A stretch of DNA of 41,843 nucleotides from Candidatus Desantisbacteria bacterium CG1_02_49_89 (GTDB lineage: Bacteria > Desantisbacteria > UBA1551). The notes beneath the pieces were generated by a model. The model had not been told where the DNA came from, searched no databases, and saw only the letters and a list, made by a program, of their open reading frames with translations. A program made the translations under genes and the position numbers. The stretch's first letter is position 1. Each line of letters opens with the position of its first letter. Shown here piece after piece: positions 6,895 to 14,888 of this stretch. Where the stretch lies: contig MNUP01000003.1 in NCBI GenBank assembly GCA_001871075.1, positions 1-41,843 on the forward strand, given 5' to 3'.

Positions 6895-9800
6895 ATGAGA
6901 AAAAAGATCTTTGTGGCTTTAACGATACCGCTGTTCTGTTTGTCCTTTATTCTTTTCACGGAGGCGCAGGATGATGAGTCAACAAACTACGCTTCCATTG
7001 CCGGCATTGTCGACGCGGGACGGCAGGCATCGGTCATACAGTACCTGGCGGGCCTGAAGTCCAGGATCACGGGCCTTGAAGGCGCGGACGCGGCAGCTTC
7101 GTACATTCAGGCGAAGTTCGCGGAACTTGGCCTGAGGGATATCCGGACCCTCGAATTCCCGGTCGTGGTGCCTGTTGAAAAACGCGCCGCCCTCACTGCC
7201 GCCGGGGGCAAATACGAACTCCATGCCCTCTGGCCCAACCTGACCAATCCATCCACTCCTGATTCCATAACCGGGCACATCATTTACGCGGGGACAAGCA
7301 AGCTGTATGAATACAACCAGAAATACGTGACCGGTTCGATAGTGCTGCTTGATTTTAACTGCGGCGGGGACTGGTTCAACGCGTTCCTGCTTGGAGCGAA
7401 GGCGGTCATATTCATTGAGCCGTCTGAAACCCTAAGGGGCGAAACGGAGAAAAAATACCTTTCAATACCCCTGTGCGTCCCCAGGTACTGGATCTCCCGC
7501 TCCCAGGGCGAAGCCCTCGCGAGAGCGGTTTCAGGCAAAAAGGAAATAATAGGCGAGCTGAGGTCAGCGATGGCCTGGGAGAAAAGGACGGGGAAGAATA
7601 TAGTCGGTTTCATACCCGGCCAGGACCCCAAGCTCAAGAACGACCTTGTGATAGTGGAATCATTTTACGACGCCATTTCCGTGGTGCCTGCCCTTGCTCC
7701 GGGCGCCGAGGATGCGTGCGGCATTTCCGCGCTGCTTGAGGTGGCAAGAACGCTTAAGGCATTCCCTCCCAAGCGCACGACCATGATACTCGCGTCCAGC
7801 GGCCACTTCCAGGGCCTTGCAGGCATGAAACATTTTATGAACTACTGGAACGAGCAGGCAGGCAAGGAAAAAGAGGGGAAAAAGACTACGGAAGACAACC
7901 TTGCTTTCAAGAAACCCGCGAAGTGCTCGAGCCGCGAGCCCTCGATATCGTATGTCCCGGACAGCGCGTTCGACGGAAAGATGAACACAAGATGGTCCTC
8001 GTCCCAGCGCAGGAGGGATGATGAATGGCTCACGGTGGATCTGCAAAAGCCGGAAACGATCGCGCAGATAGTTCTGCAGTGGGAGCTTTCATACTGCCCC
8101 AGATACGTTCTCATGTCTTCAGTTGACGGCACATCGTGGGACACTATTATTGAGGCTAAGTCCAATAAGGGCGGGGAAGACGTTGTAGCGTTTACGCCCC
8201 GCACAGCAAGGTACCTGAAGATGCAGCAGCTCAGCAGGGTTACGGGCTCAAGCGGCTGCTCGCTGTGGGAATTTGAGGTTTATCCAAAGCAGGTTACGGC
8301 GGTTACGGCGGTGCAATTCCCCGAGATCGCCCTGTCTATCTCGCTTGACCTTTCCAGCCGCGGAGAGGGAGTGGGCATTTTCTACAAGGGTTCTTTTTAC
8401 GACCAGAGGGAAGACGACCTGAAACCCAAGTATTCATCCATGGGGATGATGTGCTCGACATACGCTTCCGCGATAAGCGAGGAGCTGGGATTACCCGAGC
8501 AGTATTTCGCCAACGGCATAAACCCGCTGAAAGGAAGGTCGTGGAGGACGTTCATCCCCACCGACATGGCTTTTAACGGCGAAGCGGTGACGCTGTTCGG
8601 CAGGACAGGCATTACGCTTGCCTCGACAAATGACGGCCGCCCGCTGGTGGATACTCCGCTGAACAAGTTTGACAAGATCAACGTTTCAAACCTGGGCAGG
8701 CAGACGAAGTTCGCGGCCTGCCTTGTTAACAAGATGGTCAACGGCCCGAAGATGCTGACAAAACTCGACATCCCCAATTACGCCTGCACGCTGAAGGGAA
8801 GGGTTGTTGAGTTTGACCCCAGGGTGTCTTACATACCCAACACGCCGGTGCCCGGCGCCATAGTCGCGGGAAGGGGAAGGGCGAAGATCTTCACCGGGGT
8901 GCGCGGGGAGCTGATAGACATCGCAAGCTTTGAAGGAGGAGAAAACGGGACAGACACGGCGTCCTTTAAATTCATAGGCCTGCCGTCGGTCAGGACCAGT
9001 TTCATCCCGCCCGAGAACAAACAGCAGGTCGAGGCGTACATAATAGACACCGGAGGCCAGGTCATATACGCTCCGGATATGGGAGAGCAGGGAGCAAAGG
9101 CGTATCCGATATCAGTGCCGCTGGACTGGGCCGAGAAAGAGGCGACCGTAGTCGTTTTTCCCTGCGTGAGCGTGTCGATGTATGACCTGATCGACCAGAG
9201 GTTCTACAAGACGTTCCAGTCGGTAAGCGTTTTCGACGGAAAGACCAACGCCGAGCCCACGCTTTACGGGTTTTCTTTCCCAAGGCAGATGGGCACGTTC
9301 TTCCAGGAGCCTGCCGCCCTCATCTACATGAGGCCGAACGAGCTCCTTAAGGTCACAATGGGCGCGGGCATAGTGGGCACCCAGTTCACGCTCTTGAACT
9401 CGACCGAGACCGAACCACTGGGCCGCGGGTATAAAGCGATGTTCCACTCAAGCGTTCCGCTCACGCCGTACAAAGTGGCAAAGGACATGTGGATCCTTGA
9501 CAACTGGAGGATGGGCATCCTGAAAAGGCGCGGCATCGAGAATAACCGGCTTGAAGAGCTGCACCGCCTCGCGCTGAGGGACCTTACCAGGGCTGACACG
9601 GCGCTTGCCGCCATGGATTACGAGCATTTTATAAGGTATTCCCGCACAGCGTGGGGTTTTGAATCAAGGGCTTACCCTGATGTGCGCGCCACAGGCGACG
9701 ACGTTGTCAAGGGGGTCATATTTTATTTATTCCTGCTCCTGCCTTTCGCGTATTTCCTGGAAAGGCTTTTCTTCGCGTTCCCCGACATCAGGAAGCAGAT

Positions 9801-11748
9801 CGTGGGGACATTCGCGCTATTCCTTATAGTATTCGCTGCCCTCAGGTACGTGCACCCGGCGTTCGATATAACGCTGACGCCGTTCATGGTGCTGCTGGCG
9901 TTCATAACGCTTGCGCTTGCGATACTTGTCATCGGGATCATTATGGGCAAGTTCGACGAGCTGTTCAAGGAATACAAGAAGAAAGTGACGGGAGTTCATA
10001 CCACGGACGTTGGGCGCATAAGCGCCACAGCGACCGCGTTTTCGCTGGGCGTGTCCAACATGAGGAAGAGGAAAGGGAGGACCGGCCTGACGTGCGCGAC
10101 CCTGATACTCCTGACATTCACCGTGCTTTCGTTTACGTCCGTCAAGACCTTCATGCGCTCAAGCAAGATGTCCCTTGAAAAGCCGGCGATGTACGAGGGC
10201 CTTCTTTTCAGGGAGAGGAACTGGGAGCCGATGGAGGAAACGACCTACAAGATCCTGTACAACGAATTCAAGAATGAAACGAACCTGTCGCCCAGGGCGT
10301 GGTATTATTCAACGATGGTCGGGAACCAGTCGTTCATAGACCTTAAGAACGGCCAGAACAAATACACCATCACCGCGATAAACGGCCTAAGCCCCAACGA
10401 ATACAGGTTAAGCCCGGTATATGAAAGGGCGCTGACCGCAGGAAGGTGGTTTGAAGAAAACGATCTCTTCTCCTGCATCCTGCCCGCAAGCGTTGCCAAG
10501 AGCCTGGACGTGGGGATAGGCAGCGAGGTCATGATATTCGGGCTTCCGTTCAGGCTGATCGGCATACTCGACGAGGATGAGCTCAAGAACATCATCGACC
10601 TTGACGAGGAAGAGATAACCCCCGTTAATTACCTTGCCATGTCCGAAAGGATGACCCAGCAGAGCACGGCCGAATCACCCGAAGCCCCGCCCCAGAAATT
10701 CATACACCTGATGCCCCACGAGATAGCGTTCCTGCCTTATGCCACACTGATGAACCTCGGCGGCCAGCTGCGCTCAGTGGCGCTGGGCGCAAAGGACTCA
10801 GCGCAGGTGAAGGAGATCCTGGCTGACGTGATGCCCAGGCTTGCCCTGAACCTGTTCGTTGGAGAGGAAGGAAAAACCTATTACTCAAGCTCCATCGGAA
10901 GGACATCCTTCTCAGGCCTGCCCAACCTGTTCATACCCATACTTATCGCGGCTTTCATAGTGCTGAACACAATGCTGGGTTCGGTCTTTGAAAGGGTGAG
11001 GGAGATCGGGATCTACAGCGCGGTGGGGCTCGCGCCCTCGCACATCGCCGCCCTTTTCCTTGCCGAGGCATGCGTTTACGCGACCGTGGGTTCTGTTTCT
11101 GGATACCTGCTGGGCCAGGGCGTTGCCAAGATAATAACCGCCCTGCATCTTTTCCAGGGCCTGACCCTTAATTATTCCTCTGTTTCCGCGACCGGTTCCA
11201 TCGGTGTTGTCATCCTGATGGTGATACTGTCTTCCATATATCCTGCAAGGAAGGCATCCACGCTTGCGGTGCCGTCGGTAGAGAGGAGATGGAAGCTTCC
11301 GGAGCCTGTGGGCGACAGCTGGCATTTTGAGATGCCCTTCACGGTCACCGGGGAAGAAGCGAGGGGGATAAACGCGTTCCTGAAGGAGTTCTTTGACGGG
11401 CACGTGGAATATTCAATAGGCGATTTTTACACCGAGCCGGGCAAGCTTTTCGAACTTTCTTCGCAGTTCGGGACCGCGTATAAGCTGGCGCAGATGGCGT
11501 GGCTTGCGCCGTTCGACCTTGGGGTAAGCCAGGAGGTCAGCGTTGACACGGAGCCGATCAAGACCCCCGGAGTTTACAACCTTTCGCTCAACATTACCCG
11601 CAAAAGCGGCGACATCGTGTCCTGGAAGAGGACCAACACAAGGTTCGTGAACCACCTGCGGAAACAGCTGCTCCTGTGGAGGACCCTGCTTCCTGAGGAA
11701 AGGACCAGGTACGCCAAGAAAGCGGACGAGCTGATCACCAAAGCCTAG
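6895..11748 (+). CDS. Giant fusion: degenerate M28/PA peptidase, discoidin domain, FtsX permease
   Basis: A 1617-residue protein. A signal peptide (residues 1-24) is followed by an M28-like domain with a PA insert (about 100-230, GSIVLLDFNCGGDWF...GAKAVIFIE). Where active M28 enzymes have HYD, GADDN and a catalytic EE, this protein has FYD, GAEDAC and SSGHFQG, so it is probably catalytically dead. A complete F5/8C (discoidin, sugar-binding) domain is inserted at about 336-466 (SYVPDSAFDGKMNTRWSS...WLTVDLQK). A beta-rich region follows, then three TMs (about 940-1022), then an FtsX-type permease half with TMs at about 1060-1080 and 1341-1456 (GSVFERVREIGIYSAVG coupling motif). The tail of 160 residues is soluble. 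ATG 6895 follows AGGGGGATAGC. It probably works with the ATPase at 3673 as an envelope machine that senses or moves glycans or lipoproteins. Confidence 0.8.
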   Translation: MRKKIFVALTIPLFCLSFILFTEAQDDESTNYASIAGIVDAGRQASVIQYLAGLKSRITGLEGADAAASYIQAKFAELGLRDIRTLEFPVVVPVEKRAALTAAGGKYELHALWPNLTNPSTPDSITGHIIYAGTSKLYEYNQKYVTGSIVLLDFNCGGDWFNAFLLGAKAVIFIEPSETLRGETEKKYLSIPLCVPRYWISRSQGEALARAVSGKKEIIGELRSAMAWEKRTGKNIVGFIPGQDPKLKNDLVIVESFYDAISVVPALAPGAEDACGISALLEVARTLKAFPPKRTTMILASSGHFQGLAGMKHFMNYWNEQAGKEKEGKKTTEDNLAFKKPAKCSSREPSISYVPDSAFDGKMNTRWSSSQRRRDDEWLTVDLQKPETIAQIVLQWELSYCPRYVLMSSVDGTSWDTIIEAKSNKGGEDVVAFTPRTARYLKMQQLSRVTGSSGCSLWEFEVYPKQVTAVTAVQFPEIALSISLDLSSRGEGVGIFYKGSFYDQREDDLKPKYSSMGMMCSTYASAISEELGLPEQYFANGINPLKGRSWRTFIPTDMAFNGEAVTLFGRTGITLASTNDGRPLVDTPLNKFDKINVSNLGRQTKFAACLVNKMVNGPKMLTKLDIPNYACTLKGRVVEFDPRVSYIPNTPVPGAIVAGRGRAKIFTGVRGELIDIASFEGGENGTDTASFKFIGLPSVRTSFIPPENKQQVEAYIIDTGGQVIYAPDMGEQGAKAYPISVPLDWAEKEATVVVFPCVSVSMYDLIDQRFYKTFQSVSVFDGKTNAEPTLYGFSFPRQMGTFFQEPAALIYMRPNELLKVTMGAGIVGTQFTLLNSTETEPLGRGYKAMFHSSVPLTPYKVAKDMWILDNWRMGILKRRGIENNRLEELHRLALRDLTRADTALAAMDYEHFIRYSRTAWGFESRAYPDVRATGDDVVKGVIFYLFLLLPFAYFLERLFFAFPDIRKQIVGTFALFLIVFAALRYVHPAFDITLTPFMVLLAFITLALAILVIGIIMGKFDELFKEYKKKVTGVHTTDVGRISATATAFSLGVSNMRKRKGRTGLTCATLILLTFTVLSFTSVKTFMRSSKMSLEKPAMYEGLLFRERNWEPMEETTYKILYNEFKNETNLSPRAWYYSTMVGNQSFIDLKNGQNKYTITAINGLSPNEYRLSPVYERALTAGRWFEENDLFSCILPASVAKSLDVGIGSEVMIFGLPFRLIGILDEDELKNIIDLDEEEITPVNYLAMSERMTQQSTAESPEAPPQKFIHLMPHEIAFLPYATLMNLGGQLRSVALGAKDSAQVKEILADVMPRLALNLFVGEEGKTYYSSSIGRTSFSGLPNLFIPILIAAFIVLNTMLGSVFERVREIGIYSAVGLAPSHIAALFLAEACVYATVGSVSGYLLGQGVAKIITALHLFQGLTLNYSSVSATGSIGVVILMVILSSIYPARKASTLAVPSVERRWKLPEPVGDSWHFEMPFTVTGEEARGINAFLKEFFDGHVEYSIGDFYTEPGKLFELSSQFGTAYKLAQMAWLAPFDLGVSQEVSVDTEPIKTPGVYNLSLNITRKSGDIVSWKRTNTRFVNHLRKQLLLWRTLLPEERTRYAKKADELITKA

Positions 11749-11754
11749 CTGACG

Positions 11755-11857
11755 CCTGATTACACCGATAAAGAATTTTATTTTTAAATCTAATCTGAGT
11801 AATCATTGTTTAAGAAATCTGTGTAATCATTACTAAAGAAATCTGTGTAATCATATT
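11755..11857. repeat. GATTACACNGATT/AATCTGTGTAATC repeats
   Basis: Several copies of GATTACACCGAT and AATCTGTGTAATCAT-like words fill the space between the fusion gene and the next gene. The same family occurs at 1270, 3617-3650, 23108-23190, 26265-26345, 34945-35035, 37846-37940 and 40995-41075. Confidence 0.8.
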
Positions 11858-11875
11858 TAACGAAAGGAGCCGATA

Positions 11876-13879
11876 ATGGAAGAACAAAAAGAAGAGGTAG
11901 TGGTAAAAAGAGAGCAGACCTCTGTAGGCTATACGCGCGAAAAAGCCCCCGTGGAGTTTATTGACGGTTTTTCGCTGCGCACTGTAATAGGGGCGTTCTT
12001 CGTTGGTTTTGTCATGATGCCTGCTTCAATATACCTGGGCCTTGTCGCAGGGACAAGCCTGGGCGACGCTGCCCAGTGGGTTACCATCATACTCTTCAGC
12101 GAAGTCGTAAGGCGTTCGTTCGGCACGCTGAAAAAGCAGGAACTCTACATGCTCTATTACATAGCGGGCAGCCTTATAGGTTTTGCCGGAGGCCTTGCGC
12201 TTTCAGGCGGAGTTTTCTCCTGGATGATATGGAACCAGTATGTTATCAGCTCCCCCACCGCGGAAAAATTCCGCATTGTCGAATACCTTAAGGCGGAAGG
12301 CGTTAACTGGATCGCTCCTTTCCCCGGCTCTGAGGCGCTTATCAACAGGACGTTCTTCCACAAGGACTGGATCCCGGCGATAGTGCTGATGGTTATCCTT
12401 AACGTCCTTGCAAGGATGAACTGGCTGGGGCTCGGGTATTTCGCGTTCCGCGTGACCTCTGATTTTGAAAGGCTTCCCTTCCCGATGGCGCCGATAGCGG
12501 CTCAGGGCGCGACCGCGCTTGCCGAGGTGAACGGGAAGCGCGAAACCTGGAGATGGAGGGTGTTCAGCATCGGCTCGGTGATCGGGGTGGCGTTCGGGTT
12601 AATATACATACTCGTCCCCACGTTTTCAGGCGCGATCTTCAACAAGCCTTTCCAGATCCTTCCCATTCCTTTTATTGACCTGACCACGAACACGGAGGGA
12701 ATACTGCCTGCCGCCCTTACAGGCCTGAACACGGAGCTGGGCAGCATGATGGCAGGATTTGTCATTCCTTATCATATAGTGCTGGGTATGTTCATAAGCT
12801 CGGTTATCTGCCAGATAGGCCTTAACCCCGTCCTCTACAACGCGGGTATACTGCATACCTGGAGGAAGGGGATGGGCTCGATCCCCACAAGCATGGCGAA
12901 CAGCCTGGATTTCTGGCTGAGCATCTCGATAGGAACGGCGCTTACAATCGCGATCCTGGGTATATTCAATGTCGTGAAGGCATTCACTAAGAAGAAAAAC
13001 GCAGGCGAAAGGGGAAGCTTCGCGCCTGTGCCCGGGCGCGGTGATTTCCCGATAAAACTCGCCCTGGGCCTGTGGCTGGCTTCAACGCTTGGTTACATAA
13101 TAGTATGCCACAAGCTTGTGCCCCTTTTCCCCATATGGCTTTTTGTTGTATACGGGTTTATATGGACCCCGCTGAACACTTACATTTCGGCGAGGATGAT
13201 AGGCCTTACCGGAGGCGGGGTCGGGTTCCCTTACCTGAAGGAAGCAACGTTTATCCTGAGCGGCTACAAGGGCGTGGCGATATGGTGGGCTCCCGTACCG
13301 CTGTTTGACCACGGATGGGCGGCCCAGAGGTTCAGGGAAGTTGAACTCACAGGCACCAAGATTATGAGCGTTATCAAGGCGGAAATTTTCATGTTCCCCG
13401 TAATGCTTCTGTGCAGCCTGATATTCTGGTCCTTCATCTGGAAACTGGGGCCGATACCGTCCGCGATATACCCGTACGCGACCAAGTTCTGGCCCCTGCA
13501 CGCGATGTACCAGTGCCTGTGGTCTACCGCTACGGTAGAAAAGACGAGCTGGATGCTTCAGGCGATCCAGCCGAAATGGATACTGCTGGGGCTTGGTACC
13601 GGCGGCATTCTTTACGGCATAACAGCCTGGATGGGCGCGCCCATACTATTTTTCTACGGACTGCTGGGCGGCATGGGGGGCTGGCCGCATTACACGATCC
13701 CGTTAATGTTCGGAGGGCTTCTTGGCAAATACGTCTTCACAAAGCAGTTCGGGCAGGAGAAGTGGAGGGCGTTTGCGCCTGTGCTCGTTGCGGGATACGC
13801 ATGCGGCATGGGCCTGACGGGAATGTGCGGCATCGCGATAGCGCTGATCTCCAAGGCCGTATATCAAATGCCCTTTTAA
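11876..13879 (+). CDS. Second OPT-like polytopic membrane protein
   Basis: A 667-residue protein with about 12-14 membrane segments and an acidic cytosolic N-terminus (MEEQKEEVVVKRE). Recognisable loops are SEVVRRSFGTLKKQELYML, RVTSDFERLPFPMAPIAAQG and YISARMIGLTGGGVGFPYL; the FPMAPIAAQGA segment resembles OPT-family transporters. It is similar in size and topology to the protein at 4610 but is not a close copy. AAAGGAGCCGATA precedes the ATG. Flanked by the discoidin-permease fusion and the LamG protein, it is likely one membrane component of the same system. Substrate is unknown: peptide, siderophore and metal chelates are all transported by the OPT superfamily. Confidence 0.75.
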   Translation: MEEQKEEVVVKREQTSVGYTREKAPVEFIDGFSLRTVIGAFFVGFVMMPASIYLGLVAGTSLGDAAQWVTIILFSEVVRRSFGTLKKQELYMLYYIAGSLIGFAGGLALSGGVFSWMIWNQYVISSPTAEKFRIVEYLKAEGVNWIAPFPGSEALINRTFFHKDWIPAIVLMVILNVLARMNWLGLGYFAFRVTSDFERLPFPMAPIAAQGATALAEVNGKRETWRWRVFSIGSVIGVAFGLIYILVPTFSGAIFNKPFQILPIPFIDLTTNTEGILPAALTGLNTELGSMMAGFVIPYHIVLGMFISSVICQIGLNPVLYNAGILHTWRKGMGSIPTSMANSLDFWLSISIGTALTIAILGIFNVVKAFTKKKNAGERGSFAPVPGRGDFPIKLALGLWLASTLGYIIVCHKLVPLFPIWLFVVYGFIWTPLNTYISARMIGLTGGGVGFPYLKEATFILSGYKGVAIWWAPVPLFDHGWAAQRFREVELTGTKIMSVIKAEIFMFPVMLLCSLIFWSFIWKLGPIPSAIYPYATKFWPLHAMYQCLWSTATVEKTSWMLQAIQPKWILLGLGTGGILYGITAWMGAPILFFYGLLGGMGGWPHYTIPLMFGGLLGKYVFTKQFGQEKWRAFAPVLVAGYACGMGLTGMCGIAIALISKAVYQMPF

Positions 13880-13883
13880 ATAC

Positions 13884-13978
13884 AGTCATGGGTCATGTGT
13901 CATGAGTCATGAGTAAAATTGTAAATTTCGTGACTTCGTGACACTTTCGTGTCTTCGTGGAAATCTGTGGTTCCGGGG
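13884..13978. repeat. TCATGAG and TTCGTG short tandem words
   Basis: GTCATGTGTCATGAGTCATG (13888-13915) is followed by CGTGACTTCGTGACACTTTC-type words (13930-13975). The same two families occur together at 34203-34420. Confidence 0.75.
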
Positions 13979-13984
13979 GGATTT

Positions 13985-14677
13985 ATGAAAAAGACATTTG
14001 TTTTCTTAGCGGTTGTTTTAACTTTTAACGTTCAACTTTTAACTTTTAACTGTTTTTCGGAAGTGAAAGGGCTTGTCGGGTACTGGAGTTTTGACGAAGG
14101 AAAAGGAACTATCGCGAAGGATTCCGCGGGAAAGAGCGACGGGGAGCTGCAGGGCGACCCGGAATGGGTTGAAGGCAAAAAGGGGAAGGCGCTTTATTTT
14201 GACGGGGCGGAGCAGACGGTCATAATACAGAATTCGGACAGCCTGAGTTCCGCGGATATCACGGTAATGATGTGGATCAAGGCGGATGAACTGCGCATCC
14301 AGGGCCTTGCCGATAAATCGAGTTCCGCGGATTCCTGGCGGTTATTCATGGACAGCGATGTTGGGAATGTCGAGTTTGACGCGTGCGCTGACCAGTTCAA
14401 CGCTTCAAGCAAGGCAAAAGCCACGGCGGGGAAGTGGTACCACGTGGCAGGGACGTTTGAGTCCGCAACCAAGAAAATGAAGATATATGTTGACGGAAAA
14501 ATGTCAGGCATTTTCGCGAAGGCGGAGACAGCGGGCAACGACTTTGACGGCAGTATCCAGATCGCTTCTCCCGAGAACAACAGGTTCCACGGCGCGATCG
14601 ACGAGGTGAAGATCTTCAACAGGGCTCTTACGGCGGAGGAGATCGCGGCGGAAACCGGAGTTGCGGTCACGCAATAG
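13985..14677 (+). CDS. Secreted LamG (concanavalin-like) domain protein
   Basis: A 230-residue exported protein. Signal peptide residues 1-26 are followed by a single LamG/concanavalin-A-like jelly roll covering the rest: GLVGYWSFDEGKGTIAKDSAG, then KALYFDG, WIKADE, WYHVAGTFE and the closing GAIDEVKIFNRALTAEEI. LamG domains of this type bind sugars or proteins at the cell surface. ATG 13985 follows CCGGGGGGATTT. Unusually, the core of the signal peptide (residues about 11-23, LTFNVQLLTFNC) is encoded by TTTTAAC heptamer repeats that are intergenic elsewhere in the window. It is the last gene of the plus-strand cluster, ahead of a strong terminator. Like the F5/8C domain of the fusion protein, it points to glycan binding. 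Confidence 0.85.
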   Translation: MKKTFVFLAVVLTFNVQLLTFNCFSEVKGLVGYWSFDEGKGTIAKDSAGKSDGELQGDPEWVEGKKGKALYFDGAEQTVIIQNSDSLSSADITVMMWIKADELRIQGLADKSSSADSWRLFMDSDVGNVEFDACADQFNASSKAKATAGKWYHVAGTFESATKKMKIYVDGKMSGIFAKAETAGNDFDGSIQIASPENNRFHGAIDEVKIFNRALTAEEIAAETGVAVTQ

Positions 14678-14679
14678 AT

Positions 14680-14768
14680 AAGTTTACAAAGTTTATATAG
14701 TTTACAGAGTTTACAAGTGAGATTTTATTTCCTTCTCCCCTCGCGGGAGAGGATTAAGGTGAGGGGCA
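14680..14768. repeat. AGTTTACA tandem words and CTCCCCTCGCGGGAGAGG palindrome
   Basis: GTTTACAAAGTTTATATAGT-like octamers (14682-14715) are followed by a CTCTCCC-type palindrome (14730-14768). The octamer family recurs at 32769-32850. The CTCCCC..GGGGAGAGG family recurs at 19983-20024, 26707-26747 and 41663-41700. Confidence 0.75.
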
Positions 14769-14770
14769 AC

Positions 14771-14808
14771 AAAAAAAGGCGGGGAATTTTCCCCGCCTTT
14801 TATTTTTT
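14771..14808. terminator. Bidirectional intrinsic terminator
   Basis: AAAAAAAGGCGGGGA - ATTT - TCCCCGCCTTTTATTTTTT: a strong GC stem with A and T tracts on either side, placed between the convergent LamG gene and carB. It can end both transcripts. Confidence 0.9.
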
Positions 14809-14817
14809 ACAAATAAC

Positions 14818-14882
14818 GCAGGTTAAAACCTGCGGCTACCTATTAGGGCGGGCAAGCCCGCCCCTACGCTGACACGCTGACA
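14818..14882. repeat. GC-rich short palindromes downstream of carB
   Basis: CGCAGGTTAAAACCTGCGG and GGGCGGGCAAGCCCGCCC are two short perfect hairpins, followed by a double GCTGACAC word. They resemble REP-like elements. Confidence 0.75.
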
Positions 14883-14888
14883 CGCTTT

